A stretch of 64,000 nt of DNA. It comes from Pelecanus crispus (lineage: Eukaryota; Chordata; Aves; Pelecaniformes; Pelecanidae). The stretch spans positions 131,501-195,500 of the forward strand of contig NC_134660.1 in NCBI RefSeq assembly GCF_030463565.1, written 5' to 3'. Of this stretch, positions 43,001 through 53,660 are shown in pieces. Numbering within the stretch: position 1 is the stretch's first letter; each line of letters begins with the position of its first letter. Made by a program: the position numbers and the translations under genes. The notes below the pieces were generated by a model that saw only the letters and a program-made list of their open reading frames with translations, was not told where the DNA came from and did not search any database.

Positions 43001-46000
43001 CTACAGTCTTTAAATGAGAAACTAATATAGAAGGAATTTTAGATGCTATTCATGAGACTCTACTGTCATTCTTGATGGAATATACTGTATATAAATGCCA
43101 GATCTTTTTTCACATTAGTGCTAAGTCACAGTTTAGTGGTGTCATAACTGGTTGTAGACTGCTAGCTTGCACTTACTGAGCTCTTTTTTATTCCTTTTCA
43201 GTCTGCTTTACAAGAACTTGAAGAACTGAAACAGATTGTTCCCAAAGAGTCTCTTGTTTACTTTTTAATAGGAAAGGTAGGTAAAACTTAACTGTGATCG
43301 TAAGTTCTTTGGTTTCCTTTGTTGCAGAAATGAATGCCTAATGAGAAAATCTGATGCCTGTCACTAAGCTGCTTCCATTTGGAGCAATATTCTAAAAATT
43401 CCCAAAGCTTAAATAAGGCTTACTGCTCACAGCTTTATTATGTATTAGCTTTTAAATGCAGAAGACAGTTATTACTAGAACAGCCTTCAGCTGTCTTTAA
43501 AATAAACCTAGAAAACCCAAGCCAGTGTTATTCTTTGCCTGCTTTGATTTCACCACTGTCAACTTGAAAAATAATTAATTTTAAAAAAAGCAAGAAATTG
43601 ATCCTGATAAAGATACCTCACTGGAAAGAGATATAGTGGTTATGCACACAGCCGTATATCTTTCCCTGAAAATGGAACTCTATCAAGACTTGATCCAATA
43701 TGATAGCAATGATATGATCAGTGGGAATCCTTAAAATTTTGAGGGATAGGCCATCCATCAGTCAGCAGTGTTGGTTATTTGTGCGTATAGCTGTTAAAAT
43801 GTTGAATCACATTCTAAGGCGTTGTATCAGAAATGCTGAACAAGGAGCAATTGTAGAATACTCCTAAGTCTCCATCAGTAACGTCCTTTTCAGCTGACAG
43901 CCTTCCCGAAAGAGTTGTAGAAGGTTATCAGTTTGAAAGTAAGAATAGTCTTTAATGAAGCTAATAGAGTAGGCTAGCACAGGAAAAGGTATTACTAGTT
44001 TGTCAGCTGTGTTTTACATTCCAACCTTCTTTGTGTTTAATGCCAGAGAAAAGTAATCTGGTAATAGAAGTCTTCCTTCCTTGCCATCTTCTCTGCTAAT
44101 ATACTTTAAAGAAGTTCTGCAACTTTCTTCTTCTGTGGGATGCCTGTTCACGAGGAAGCAACAAGACAAACTTAGCTCTAGCGCAGTACTGGGTAACCCT
44201 TCATCAGCAAGATTTTTTTGTTGTTGTTTTTTTTGTTGTTGTTTTTTGTTAAATTGGAGAGAGGTAAAAGGATTTGTGCTGAAATTTTTTAACTGGTATT
44301 TGTCTAGGAGTAGCTGGACCTCCAAATTGACATTAGAGTTGCCATGTCTTGACAAACTTAAGTACTTTCACTGTTTAAATGTTTAACACAGATAAATTAC
44401 TTGCTCATCTGTCCTTATTGATAAGGAGAACTTCGGTGCAAGTTACGGTGACAAAGAAGGTAAAATATGGGCTGGATTCTGCAATGCAGTGTTGTCTTGA
44501 AAATGTTGCCATTCAGTTTAGCAGGACAAGCTAGGTGTCATTTAATGTCCCGTTATTTTCTCCACCTGCCAATGGCAGTTAAAATGCCACTTGAGGATGT
44601 AAGAACGGCTGTGCTGAGTCAGATCAAAAATCTGTCTAACCATGTATATCCTGCCTTTGCTAGTCCTCAATATGAAAGCTGTAGGGAAGAGTATAAGATG
44701 AATGTGTTCATGTGGTGATACTTCCCCAGACTATTCTCTGGGCCTCTGACATTAGAAATCTGAGACTTTTGGACTTTTCTGAGCCACAAGTACATTTGGG
44801 GTTACAATGACTCAAGAAACTGAAAGTGGTGAGGGGGTAAGACAAGACAAAACATGTACAGTAATAGCTCTTACACCACGTGCTGCAGAGTTACAAAGCT
44901 TAAATTTATATCTGAAGATCATTATGGTTTTGAGTCTGTCAGCTGCCTGGTCAATTTTTTTAAGTCTTAAATAGACAAATGCTTGTCCACTCTTTCTACA
45001 AATATTTGCTGTTTCCCTTGGGACTCATATAACAAATCTTTTGTATCTACCCTCTGTTGCTTTTCATAAAATACCAGTTAATCTGTGGCTTGGTATGTTT
45101 GTTGTCCAAACCTTCAAGTAGCAACTTCATGTAAATGTAGCCTTTTATGCTTTTATTTTAGGTTTATAAAAAACTAGGTCAAACACATTTGGCCCTAATG
45201 AATTTCTCATGGGCAATGGACTTAGATCCCAAAGGAGCCAATAACCAGATTAAAGAGGCCATTGATAAACGTTACCTTCCAGATGATGAGGAACCAATAA
45301 CTCAAGAAGAGCAAATCAGTGAATGTTACCCCTATGAATCAGGTTTGTATTTCCAACCCTTTGTCATTCAAGGAGGTATTTCCACTTAGGTGGTAGGAAG
45401 ACTCCCAGGTTCAATAAGTGAAACATACTGCTTGACCTTGCTGCTCGGCAAGTAAGAACTCCAGAGGCATTCAGAGGAATGCATTCATGCTTCCTACCGT
45501 AATTATGAAATAGAGGATTGTGACATTTCTTTAGAATCTGTAGATGGAGTAGGACAGAGATAATGATTACTGTAAATTCATACAAATCATGGCTGGCTAA
45601 TAGTATCCTAGGAGAGCAAGATGTTCCCAGAGCTGCAAATCTTCCCTCATAGAAGCATCAAGTAATTTCAAGGTAACTGAATGGCAACTGAAATTGTCTG
45701 TAGAGGCTTTGTCAAAAGTTAAACAACCTGGATGTTGGGTGAAAATACGTGGTCTGCTAAACATAAGAGGTAGCTTTTGATGAAAGTCATGGAAGCAGTT
45801 TCATTTGAACCGAGAGAAAATAAAACACTCCCATTCTACTACTTGGGAATAATCCACAAAAAGGAATGTCCTGGGTTTCTCTTCTCTCTAACTTTCTAAT
45901 ATGACCTTAAATTCCATGAAGCATGGGTAGCTCTGTGAAGCATGGATGGTCATAAATATTGACCTCTTTGCAGACTGAAATAGTGATAGAAAATAAATAC

Positions 46001-47685
46001 TAATAAGCAATTTAATTATTTTCCTCCAAAGAAGAAAATATAGCAGGTTTTGGATTCTTATTAATAGATGTATGCTATGTTCTGCAATTCTAAATCTTCA
46101 ACTGAAAAAGTTGTCACGTTTTCCTACTGTGTATCATGTTGATTTTTTTTTTTCTTATTGATCATGCGTACAGTGTGCTTTTTAATACTGGAAACTTACC
46201 CTGCACTGCACTTCCTGAAGCATCAAGAGTTTTTCTCTCCCTCCTGTTGTAGTTGGGCTAACTTAGAACACTGGCTCACTGGCTGAGCATGTTTCTGACC
46301 AGGAGATGGAGACAGAGTACTTGAACTGCTGAGCGACAGCTAAGCAGTACCAAAAAAAAAAAACCAAAACAAAACCCAATGCCACACCTCAAAAACAAAC
46401 AAAAACCAACCCCAAAAAGAAAAACAACAATAATCTGTCCAATAAATGTAAACAAAATAAAACAGTGTTAGGCTGTGTGTAAGCAATTCAGTTTCCCTGG
46501 CTGTGCAGATAAATTGTAGAAGAGTTTCACAGTCTCGGCTGAATAACTTTTAGGATACATGAGACAAGCTAAAGTAAATTAAGGTAGTACTGGGAGCAGG
46601 GGGGAATTGTTTTTAATATGTTGGCTAGTGTAAGCCATTTTGTGCGTTAAATTGCCTAGCATGGGACTGGCTGTGTCCATTTTACAGAAACCTGTAAAGT
46701 GTTTGCATTAAAACAATAAAAGGCATCTGTGTTTCTCCACATGAAACAACTTAGGTATTTGGAAATTTGCAATTAATATGCTAAATTGTACTATGGAAAG
46801 CAGACTCAAGTCACATTCCTGTGTGTGAAGAGCAACCATCATTAGATATTTACCTTTGTTCTAATTTTAACAAGTATAGAAGTTAAATATTTAAGGGTAA
46901 CCTCTCAGTATGTACACATTTATCTTTGTTATGCATGGCATGCTGTCTTTATTCAAATAATGGTAGGAATCTAGTTTTCCTGGAAGCTCTAGGCTAGCCA
47001 TCATCTGAGCTGACTGAGCAGAGTAATTCTTCAGCATCAGAAACGTCTGTATGCATTTACTCAAAGCAGTTCTCTCGCCACATATCTTATATACATATAA
47101 TATGCAGTATTCTTTGTCACAGAAGCAGGGAGCAAGTAGAGGCTGCCGAACGCTACTAATTGAATATTATTTGATTGTAAATTGAGTGGTCACAATGCAC
47201 TAATGCAGTGGGTAACTGATGTGAGCATTTCAGGCAGCTGGTGTGTTTTGAAGGAGTAGGAAGGTTTAATTGCTCCTGCGGCAAATTTTGAACCCTCCAT
47301 GCCAATCCCTACCTGACTAGGTGTCAGAGATTTCAGACTCTTAACAGAAGATGGCTAAGGCAGCATGTTTTGTTAATATGTGCTTCATGTTACTCCTTTC
47401 TAAATGCATTTATTTAGACTTCATTAAGCTGGCAGGGGTCAGTGTATTAGAAGGGGAAAGGCATATGGCTTAAAGCATTTTGAGGGGAAGCCCAAACCCA
47501 TTGCTACTGTGCTTTTGATGTGCTGGAGTTGATTGTGGGGGAATCTTTGTAGTGAAGCAACCCAGTAGTGTTTGACTACTTTGTGTTTCTTTTTCTTTCA
47601 AGTTGGCACAGATGAATCCCAAGAGAGTAGCATGACGGATGCAGATGACACACAGCTCCATGCAGTTGAAAGTGATGAATTTTAA
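16066..47685 (+). CDS. CDC27: CDC27 / APC3, anaphase-promoting complex TPR subunit
   Basis: CDC27 (APC3) is a homodimeric scaffold of the nuclear APC/C ubiquitin ligase; its C-terminal TPR superhelix docks the IR tails of CDC20, CDH1 and APC10. Nineteen exons sum to 2481 nt (826 aa plus stop) and every junction keeps frame. The N-terminal TPR dimerisation region is residues 1-190 (AIWQALNHYAYRDAVFLAER, LLATCYYRSGKAYKAYRLL). A Ser/Thr-Pro-rich loop, about 190-450, carries CDK-type sites (VISPD, ALSPLTPS, ETPSPGDG, VLSPT) and a basic patch (KKLKMKFPPKIPNRKTKSK). The C-terminal TPR array runs from about 462 to 775, with repeated A..G..Y...A...F..A...NP patterns, followed by an acidic tail ending ESDEF. 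Length is within two residues of the human protein; the additions are one Ser in exon 7 and one Val in exon 9. Intron 1 is about 6.2 kb and introns hold several poly-C and poly-T tracts. Confidence 0.97.
16592..16617 (+). repeat. Poly-C tract (26 C), CDC27 intron 1
   Basis: Uninterrupted C homopolymer on the coding strand near the 3' edge of the CpG island. Confidence 0.95.
22281..22356 (+). CDS. CDC27: CDC27 exon 2
   Basis: Residues 10-34 (AAIWQALNHYAYRDAV...) plus one base; first N-terminal helix pair. Acceptor CTTGCAG|, donor G|GTATG. Confidence 0.96.
23515..23535 (+). repeat. Poly-T tract (21 T), CDC27 intron 2
   Basis: Simple homopolymer run on the coding strand. Confidence 0.95.
25549..25696 (+). 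CDS. CDC27: CDC27 exon 3
   Basis: Residues 35-83 (VHSEEALFLLATCYYRS...) plus two bases; N-terminal TPR. Donor AA|GTAAGT. Confidence 0.96.
27843..27968 (+). CDS. CDC27: CDC27 exon 4
   Basis: Residues 84-125 (LAEGEQILSGGVLNKQKSHD...) plus two bases. The acceptor is unusual: a T run followed by AAAAAG rather than a pyrimidine-AG. Confidence 0.95.
28243..28271 (+). repeat. Poly-C tract (29 C), CDC27 intron 4
   Basis: Uninterrupted C homopolymer on the coding strand. Confidence 0.95.
28972..29069 (+). CDS. CDC27: CDC27 exon 5
   Basis: Residues 126-158 (CKTDRLAKGSECYQKSLSLN...) plus one base; TPR. Donor G|GTAAGT. Confidence 0.96.
29325..29349 (+). repeat. Poly-T tract (25 T), CDC27 intron 5
   Basis: Simple homopolymer run about 200 bp upstream of exon 6. 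Confidence 0.95.
29546..29700 (+). CDS. CDC27: CDC27 exon 6
   Basis: Residues 159-210 (GEKPDPDQTFKLTSLQNFSS...); start of the disordered loop. Ends phase 0 at ATT|GTGAG. Confidence 0.95.
29811..30025 (+). CDS. CDC27: CDC27 exon 7
   Basis: Residues 211-281 plus two bases, with the Ser/Thr-Pro sites VISPD and ALSPLTP and the GRSLLGGP motif. One extra Ser (KYSSLN) relative to the human reference form as I recall it. Confidence 0.95.
30697..30811 (+). CDS. CDC27: CDC27 exon 8
   Basis: Residues 282-320 (SFGILPLETPSPGDGSYLQN...), with the CDK-type site TPSP. Donor AAG|GTATCT. Confidence 0.95.
31131..31148 (+). repeat. Poly-C tract (18 C) with preceding A-rich/CA-rich run, CDC27 intron 8
   Basis: The C run follows an A-rich segment (about 31085-31120) and a short CACACCA block, forming a compound simple repeat. 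Confidence 0.9.
33894..34009 (+). CDS. CDC27: CDC27 exon 9
   Basis: Residues 321-358 plus two bases (TVSRISQAGTKSVFSQSGNS..., then REVTPILVAQTQSSGPQT). It was found by translating between exons 8 and 10, because the open frame is too short to stand out. Acceptor TTATGCAG|, donor AG|GTAGGG. Its 116-nt length restores the frame between flanking exons, which confirms it. Confidence 0.93.
34455..34554 (+). CDS. CDC27: CDC27 exon 10
   Basis: Residues 359-392 (STTPQVLSPTIAAPPNALPR...), Ser/Thr-Pro-rich loop. Phase 0 at AAG|GTAACA. Confidence 0.95.
35215..35422 (+). CDS. CDC27: CDC27 exon 11
   Basis: Residues 393-461 plus one base: the basic stretch KKLKMKFPPKIPNRKTKSKT and the end of the loop. 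Donor G|GTCTGT is weak (GTCTGT rather than GTAAGT). Confidence 0.95.
36217..36232 (+). repeat. Poly-C tract (16 C) near the CDC27 exon 12 acceptor
   Basis: The run ends 26 bp before exon 12 starts and forms part of a long polypyrimidine tract for that acceptor. Confidence 0.9.
36259..36431 (+). CDS. CDC27: CDC27 exon 12
   Basis: Residues 462-519 (EGLMSLLRDMGKGYLALCSY...); first helices of the C-terminal TPR array. A C16 tract lies just upstream of the acceptor TCCTAG|. Confidence 0.96.
37793..37945 (+). CDS. CDC27: CDC27 exon 13
   Basis: Residues 520-570 (AERIFSEVRRIENYRVEGME...); TPR. Phase 0 at GAG|GTATAA. Confidence 0.96.
38522..38543 (+). repeat. Poly-T tract (22 T), CDC27 intron 13
   Basis: Simple homopolymer run on the coding strand. 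Confidence 0.95.
39225..39433 (+). CDS. CDC27: CDC27 exon 14
   Basis: Residues 571-639 plus two bases, containing two clear TPR motifs ending in IQVDPN and IRVNPR. Confidence 0.97.
40118..40235 (+). CDS. CDC27: CDC27 exon 15
   Basis: Residues 640-679 (WYGLGMIYYKQEKFSLAEMH...); TPR with ALDINPQ. Phase 0 at GTA|GTAAGT. Confidence 0.97.
41316..41444 (+). CDS. CDC27: CDC27 exon 16
   Basis: Residues 680-722 (VQHALKKSEKALDTLNKAIN...); TPR with INIDPKNP. Acceptor TAATAG|. Confidence 0.97.
43202..43276 (+). CDS. CDC27: CDC27 exon 17
   Basis: Residues 723-747 (SALQELEELKQIVPKESLVY...); 75 nt, phase 0 on both sides. Confidence 0.97.
44210..44252 (+). repeat. TTG/T-rich simple repeat, CDC27 intron 17
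   Basis: Alternating TTG triplets and T runs. Confidence 0.85.
44590..44810. repeat. Diverged interspersed repeat of amniote type
   Basis: The segment GTAAGAACGGCTGTGCTGAG and the following AGTCAGATCAAA...CTGTCTAACCA resemble a repeat common in bird, crocodile and turtle genomes (canonical wording near AAGAACGGCCATACTGGGTC, from memory). The CTGAGCCACAAG stretch near 44780 fits the same family. Family name and exact borders cannot be fixed by eye. Confidence 0.45.
45162..45318 (+). CDS. CDC27: CDC27 exon 18
   Basis: Residues 748-799 plus one base; the last TPR (LALMNFSWAMDLDPKGA) and the acidic linker DDEEPITQEEQ. Donor A|GTGAAT is suboptimal. Confidence 0.96.
47603..47685 (+). CDS. CDC27: CDC27 exon 19 and stop
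   Basis: Residues 800-826 (IGTDESQESSMTDADDTQLH...), acidic tail ending ESDEF and TAA. The codon across the last junction is ATT (Ile); the human protein has Met there as I recall it. Confidence 0.96.
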
Positions 47686-50464
47686 CCTCCAAAAGCCAGT
47701 ATCTGAGCTTGAATGTGTGACTGGTACTGTTGTGTTCTCCCCTTCCTTTCCATCCTGGGTCTTCACATCACTGAGCCAGCATTGTCATTATTCTCCACTG
47801 ACACCATGAGTACATCACTCAGACTTAAACTGTACACAGAGTTAATGGCAGTGCAATATTCAGCTGCTACTGAGTCTGACTAGTTGGCTCTTACACATTT
47901 ATGAAAGTGACTGAGGAGAAAATGCTATTTTTGGACTCCCCTTTGCTGGGAAAATATCATGGAAGAAAGACTTGTGGTTTGCTGTAATGAAGCCAGTAGA
48001 TGTGGGGATAGTACTAATGAAGCAGTGTCTTGTTCTTTTTCCAGAAATGTGTCTTAGTTTGGTTCGTTCTTGGTAAGCAGAGTGCTGAACCTCATCTCCA
48101 AGTTCAAGGACAGTGTTGACAAATGCAGGCTGTTAAAGACTTTTGCATATTGTAGTGTAACTTAAATGCCAGGGAATGTAAATGACCTTAAAGCTGCAGT
48201 TTCTTCAGTGAACAAACACAATGCACGTGCTCAGAACTGGGAGTGTGTCAGACTATGTAAAATATCCAGTGTCCCTACTTAGAGTGCAAACTTGCAGGAG
48301 TGGAAACACAGCAGGAGAATCACATTGCAGAATCAAAGCTTTCATGAAATGCTTTCGTGTTCTAACCAAGAATTAATTTATTCACCTAGTTTCTGAAAGG
48401 TCAGTGTTTACTTTGTACTTCAAAGAAACAAGTCAGTGACACCTTGCTTCATTTTTCATATACCCCTTGACTTGTTCTTCCCCTTTTAAGAATAAAAAAT
48501 AATAAAGGGCAAAATCAAGAGAGAAACATAGGTACAACTGTAATGTGTAAACATCAAACCCTTAATGCAGAGTGACTGTGTGTTTCTAAGCAGATAGACT
48601 TGGAAGACCGTGGAAGCCTTAATACAATCAGAACCTTAGTCAAATGCATCAAATAATTGTCTAAGATTAGTCTAATTTTTAAAACCATTTTGTAAAGTGT
48701 GGTCCAAGTAGGATGCAAGAATGTGCAGCTATCTGTCTTTTTTTTTTTTTTTTAATTAAACTGTTCTTTAAGATTCTCACTCTAGGAACACTTTCCTCTT
48801 CTACAGAGGCTGCTTCTGTGAGAAGAAAGCCATGCCACATTAATGAGTCCAAAATGATCTTTCTTTGTAGCATTCTGCAGCAACAATTGGTGCCCTTTAT
48901 GCAGTGATGATAAAGAAAATGCATTATATAAGCAGTTTTAAAGAGCAATTTATGCATAATAAATTGGGAATGTTATAAATTTCATAGCAACATATTTGTT
49001 GTGATCAGTCTTAATGTTTGGGGTTGTGGTTTTGGTGTGTGTTTGTTTGTTTTTTTTAATGTATTGGTTTTTAGGGGTCTTTTAGTTACCTTTAGAACTT
49101 CCAATTTTTTTAAATTCTGTCCTTGTCATACACTAGGCATGTCTTCTGTCACAGCTCGTCTCTGGTCATGAGCCACGTGGACACCTTTATCGTTTGAAAA
49201 ATACTCTTCAAGTGCTGAACAAAAATAGAATTCTCTGATTTTTTTTTTTTTTAAAGTAGGAGGATAAGCAGTGAAAAATAGGCTTAAACTCCCCTAATAG
49301 CATGAAAAAGAATTTCTAAAATCTGAGGAATGGTAATATATTAAAGGAGCTTTGTGCCTCTGCCATGTACTTCTGATCAGCTTGTGTCTGGAAGGTTGAT
49401 GAATTGACTGGAAAATCATGACATATTTCAGCTGTCTTGAGTGTACTGAATCTTGCACTGCTTTTTGTGGTGATAGATATTCTGGGGTGATTCCCTTTCC
49501 TGATGAGTCCTCCCTGAGGAAGATGTGGGGCTCAGATTTCCCGAGAGCTGATCTGCATCTATGGTAGAGTTCACGCACGGTGCTCTTGAGTTACCCGTGT
49601 CTGTCCGGGTGTGGTTTTCCCATCCAGCCGCAGAGTGTGTTTGCAGCTTTCCGGTGCATCCTCACAGGGAGGAGTTTCTAAGCAGCCCCTGAGCATAAGG
49701 TCTGGAGGCAACACTTGTGTGAATGCCACCAATTAATGTGTTATTGACTTCCTTTTGGTTCCCAACGTACTTTCTAAGCAAAAAGCAGGAGGAAGCAGGT
49801 GCTGCTCTCAAGACTTTTCCATAACTAATACTGTTGTTTAAATGGGGACCAGCGATCTAGGAAATTAGGTGGCTTTTTTCCCCTTTTCTTTTGTTCTCTA
49901 AAAATTGTGAACAATTGTAGTAATGTTTTCAACACCCTGGAAAGAGATATTAATTCAGCTGGGATGTTAAAAGGATATTCATGCTACCTGGAAGATTTAA
50001 CACTTAAAACTGTCTCTTGCTTTATATGTACGTCATACCTTAAAGTGATTTTTCTTTTTTCCCCCAAGAATCTCAAGTAACATTTAGACCATGCTGCTAT
50101 TTTACCTTCTAAATAGATACACAAAATTAGTATTTAATCAATAAAATTTTGCTCTCTTTGAAGAGGGGCAGGGAGAAAGATGGCGAGCATGAAGGCACTC
50201 TGGCAGCCAGGTTAGAGCAAGTGTGTTCACTGAAAAGAATTAGGGAAGTGTCATTTTCTTACAACAAAACTATGGAAAAATGCAAAGTGTGGGTGTGGTG
50301 TGTACTATTTGCATTGAAACAATGTAATTTGTCTTTTTTCCTTTTTTTTTTGCTTTTCCTGACTTTTTATTTCAAAAATTGTACAGTCTTAGAAAAAAAA
50401 AACAAAAAGTCTTTTCTGTTAATATATTTGCGATTCATTAAAGGATGTGGAAAATCCAAATAAA
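47686..50464 (+). other. CDC27: CDC27 3' UTR with several poly(A) signals
   Basis: AT-rich sequence after the stop codon with AATAAA hexamers at about 48491, 48958, 50140 and 50458. The distal pair lies just before the base composition changes to GC-richer intergenic DNA. Which sites are used cannot be told from sequence, so alternative polyadenylation is likely but inferred. Confidence 0.6.
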
Positions 50465-51131
50465 CTACTTTTAAAAGCAGGCTTATCCTCAGGTCCTTTG
50501 GGTCAGGGTTGGGATTTGTTCTTCAGGAGCTGGGCAAGCACAGCAGCGCTGGAGAGAAGGACACACCTTGGGGTACATGGGAGCTGGTTTCTATCATGCA
50601 GTAGCTGGTGATCCTGCTGTCACCTGTGATTCTGCTGCAGGCTTCCAGCAAAGTGGGCTGCAAGTGTATGTTCCTGGGCTGGAGAATTTTGGGTGAGATA
50701 TGGGGTGTTACATCTGGTGTTAGGGGCATGCAGTGAGGCTTCCAAAAATGTTTTCTCTTCATTGTCAACTTACATCCTGCAGCTCAACAGGAAATCCAAT
50801 AACCTCCCAGGTATGGACCAGATGGGGGGGTTTATTTTTTATTCTGCCTTCCATAGCAGCTCATAACACTGTTTGTGGGTGCAGCTGTTGCCAGCAGAGA
50901 AATGATTGCAGACTTTGATAGACTTTCAGACCTGGAGGAAAAGCTTGCCAGGAAGGCTGAAGCTTATGGCTGTGTAGGAATTCCTTTTGCTGCATATACA
51001 GTTGTCTTGGATTAAAGCTTTTAGTGCTCGCTTTCATCCACTATATTAGCCTAATCCAGTAATTCTTTTTGAGAGACAAGTTTGGCTGTAAAAGTGACAC
51101 TGAACTTAACCCTTTCCTACACCTTGTTGCC

Positions 51132-51163
<32 letters not shown>

Positions 51164-53519
51164 TGTTTCTTTTAATCATGGACTTTTATGACGGTGTGTA
51201 CAAATGCAGTACTGTAGTTAAATTCTCAGCTCTGTAGCCAGCTTCCCGTGCTGCTTTACGCATGGCAGCCAGAGCTGAGTTATTCTTCCTGTGTCTCGGT
51301 TGCAGTTTCTCCGTGTCGCCTAAAATACGGGTGATTTAGGCTGTACGCTTCCTAGTGGTGAAACGAAGCTTGGTTAATGGTAGGCTGAGCTTTAGATGTC
51401 TCCAGAGAAAGGCAAAGTATTAATGAAATTTGACTTGTAAGCTGCAATACTTTCTTCTATGTCTGATTCACAGCAATGCAGCAAGCACTAGGAGTTCTTA
51501 GTACCTCAGGATTTCCAGCTTGGGAATGTTTTTGGCACCTGGTCTTTATGAACACTTACAGCTTCTTTCTAGTGCATCACACTTTATTCTGTTGTTCATC
51601 AGTAAATTTGCTGCTGCATCATCTCCTTATCTTCTGTCCCTCTGTCAAAGTTAGTGACTCTGTTTGATCAAGACCTGGTCCATCAGCAGGCACAGGTCTG
51701 TTTTTTTTAAAATGGAGCAGAAGAACCGGGCTTCAACGGCAGGAAGCCCTGTATTTCTGACCCTCAGAGGAGCAGGGTTTAAAATTATATCAACACAGAG
51801 AACAAGATTTCCTTTGCTTCTTTTGCCTATCTGCTTTTCAAATCAGTATTTGTGGAGCACCTGATTTCTCAGTTAGCTGCTACATAAACCCTGGGAGATG
51901 TTCCTTGCTTTGAAATCCCACAGCGGTGGGCAGCCAGGTAAGCAGGGACAGGAGGGTCGTGGTCCCTTCCCTGGGGTCACAGCACCGCACCCAGGCAGCA
52001 AATGCCTCTCTAGCCTCTGTGCCCTCGCATCCAGCTGGGCAGTCATGCAGCAAAGCCATGGACCAGGAACGCTGGACCCAGAACAGCCTGTGGAGGTGGA
52101 AATGGGACAGATGAGGGTGAAGGAGACTGAGGAGCCACTGTGGCAGCTGCAACAGAGATGGGAGACTGATGAGAAACGGGAGCAGGCACAGTGGGGTGCT
52201 ATGTGTGGGACCTGGGCTGGGTGACCACCCCTCTCCAGGGCCAGCTGTCATGTTCACCCGGGATTGGGCCAGTCAGGGGCTTTTCTGGGTCTCTCAGTGC
52301 TTCAGCAGGAGTGATGGTCAGCAAGGCCACCCCCTGTGCCTCTGCAGCCTCGTGGCACAGGTGAACATGGACACCTGGCTTCTGCACCTGCTGGTTCTTG
52401 CCCCCCCTCTGGTGTGATGCTCTGACCCATTTTCATCTGGGACCTGCTCTCCTGGCCCAGGCTATTTTATTCGGCCTTAAAGGATGAGAAGGATTTCAAA
52501 TATCCTAATGGTACCAATAAGAGAAGTATCAGAAATGCCTCCCAGATCAGAAACAAACCCCACACTCTCAAAGGTCAATTCCATCAAAAATAGCCCAGAA
52601 AACCACATCCAGAAAGGAGCCGCAAGTTTCTTTCTGACAATCTTTACATTCAGACATTTTATCAGTTAAAAATCTCCTCCTGTTCTAAAATCCAGCAGTT
52701 CATATCCACATATGTGTGAAACAACAGAAATTCTTTGTTGTCAGGACATTTGGAAAGCAAGCTTAAGAAAACAAGAGGATTAGTTTGCTACTTTCTGCCT
52801 CTTGGTTTCTTGTGTGTCTCAACAGATTGAGAAAAGGTGCTTTCTGGCAGGTGTTTCTCAGACCCATTGTGCTGGGTGAGTAGCATATCTACTGCACCCA
52901 CTTTTAAGAACTTTGTTAAGGCAGTCTGCTGTGTTGCTGGCAATTGCCTGCAGAGTATGGCCATGTTCTGGATTTTCCTGGATAACCAGGAAAAGCAGCC
53001 TGGTTGCAACCATCATATGAAACACACCTTCCCTGGGGAAGGAGAGGCAGAGGATGGTGTCTGCATGGGAGACAGTGAATGTGACTGCTCTGTGTAGGGC
53101 ATCTATGAACTTTAATTTAAATATGGAGGAATTTGGCTGCTACATTGAGTAGGGCCAGAAGTTCCTCTCTGCACCAGATGTGGTGGTGAAAAATTAATTT
53201 TGGTCCTAAAACTGAAAATGCCTGATGAAGAGGAAAAGACACCCTGTATCTAATAATGCGTATGTGGTAATCCTCTGACGGAGAAGGAAGTCTCCTGCCT
53301 CCCCACGCTGCAGGGGTTACCAATGTTCAGCTAATCCTGCATAAAGCCTCTGGGTGTAGCAGTGTCTCTCCCTCCATTGGCATCATCCGGTGGATGGACC
53401 TACCTGGACTTTGGGGAGGTGCAGGGGCAAGAAATCACAGCTAAAACCCAACACAGCTTGGCTTGCCCAAGGATTCCAAAATGGAAATTTCCTCCTTTGA
53501 TCCATCCAGTAGAACTCAC
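50465..53519. other. Intergenic region downstream of CDC27
   Basis: No gene supported. It contains a C30 homopolymer (51133-51162). A charged open frame on the plus strand at about 52041-52224 (VEVEMGQMRVKETEEPLWQL...) resembles coiled-coil coding sequence, but has no convincing splice sites or identified family. Confidence 0.55.
51133..51162 (+). repeat. Poly-C tract (30 C)
   Basis: Longest homopolymer in the window, about 0.7 kb beyond the last CDC27 poly(A) signal. Confidence 0.95.
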
Positions 53520-53660
53520 CTTTGCCCAGAGGTTGGGGATATTTTATGATGGTACAAAACATCCTGGAGATTCCTGGGGGGAGTGGGGCATTGAGGATCA
53601 GGATGTCGTCTGTGACGTCGACGTATTTGCAGCATCTCAAACATCCTCTCCGCAGCTCCA
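53520..53660 (-). other. Candidate orphan coding exon, minus strand
   Basis: A 141-nt block on the minus strand is bounded by an acceptor (CTTTGGGACAG|) and a strong donor (GGCAAAG|GTGAGT). It is open in one frame (ELRRGCLRCCKYVDVTDDIL, then ILNAPLPPGISRMFCTIIKY). Its length is a multiple of three and both ends are in phase 1, so it could be spliced in or out without a frame change. No partner exon was recognised and no protein family comes to mind. It could be an exon of a minus-strand gene starting from the CpG island at 54.5-55 kb, a decayed exon, or chance. Confidence 0.3.
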
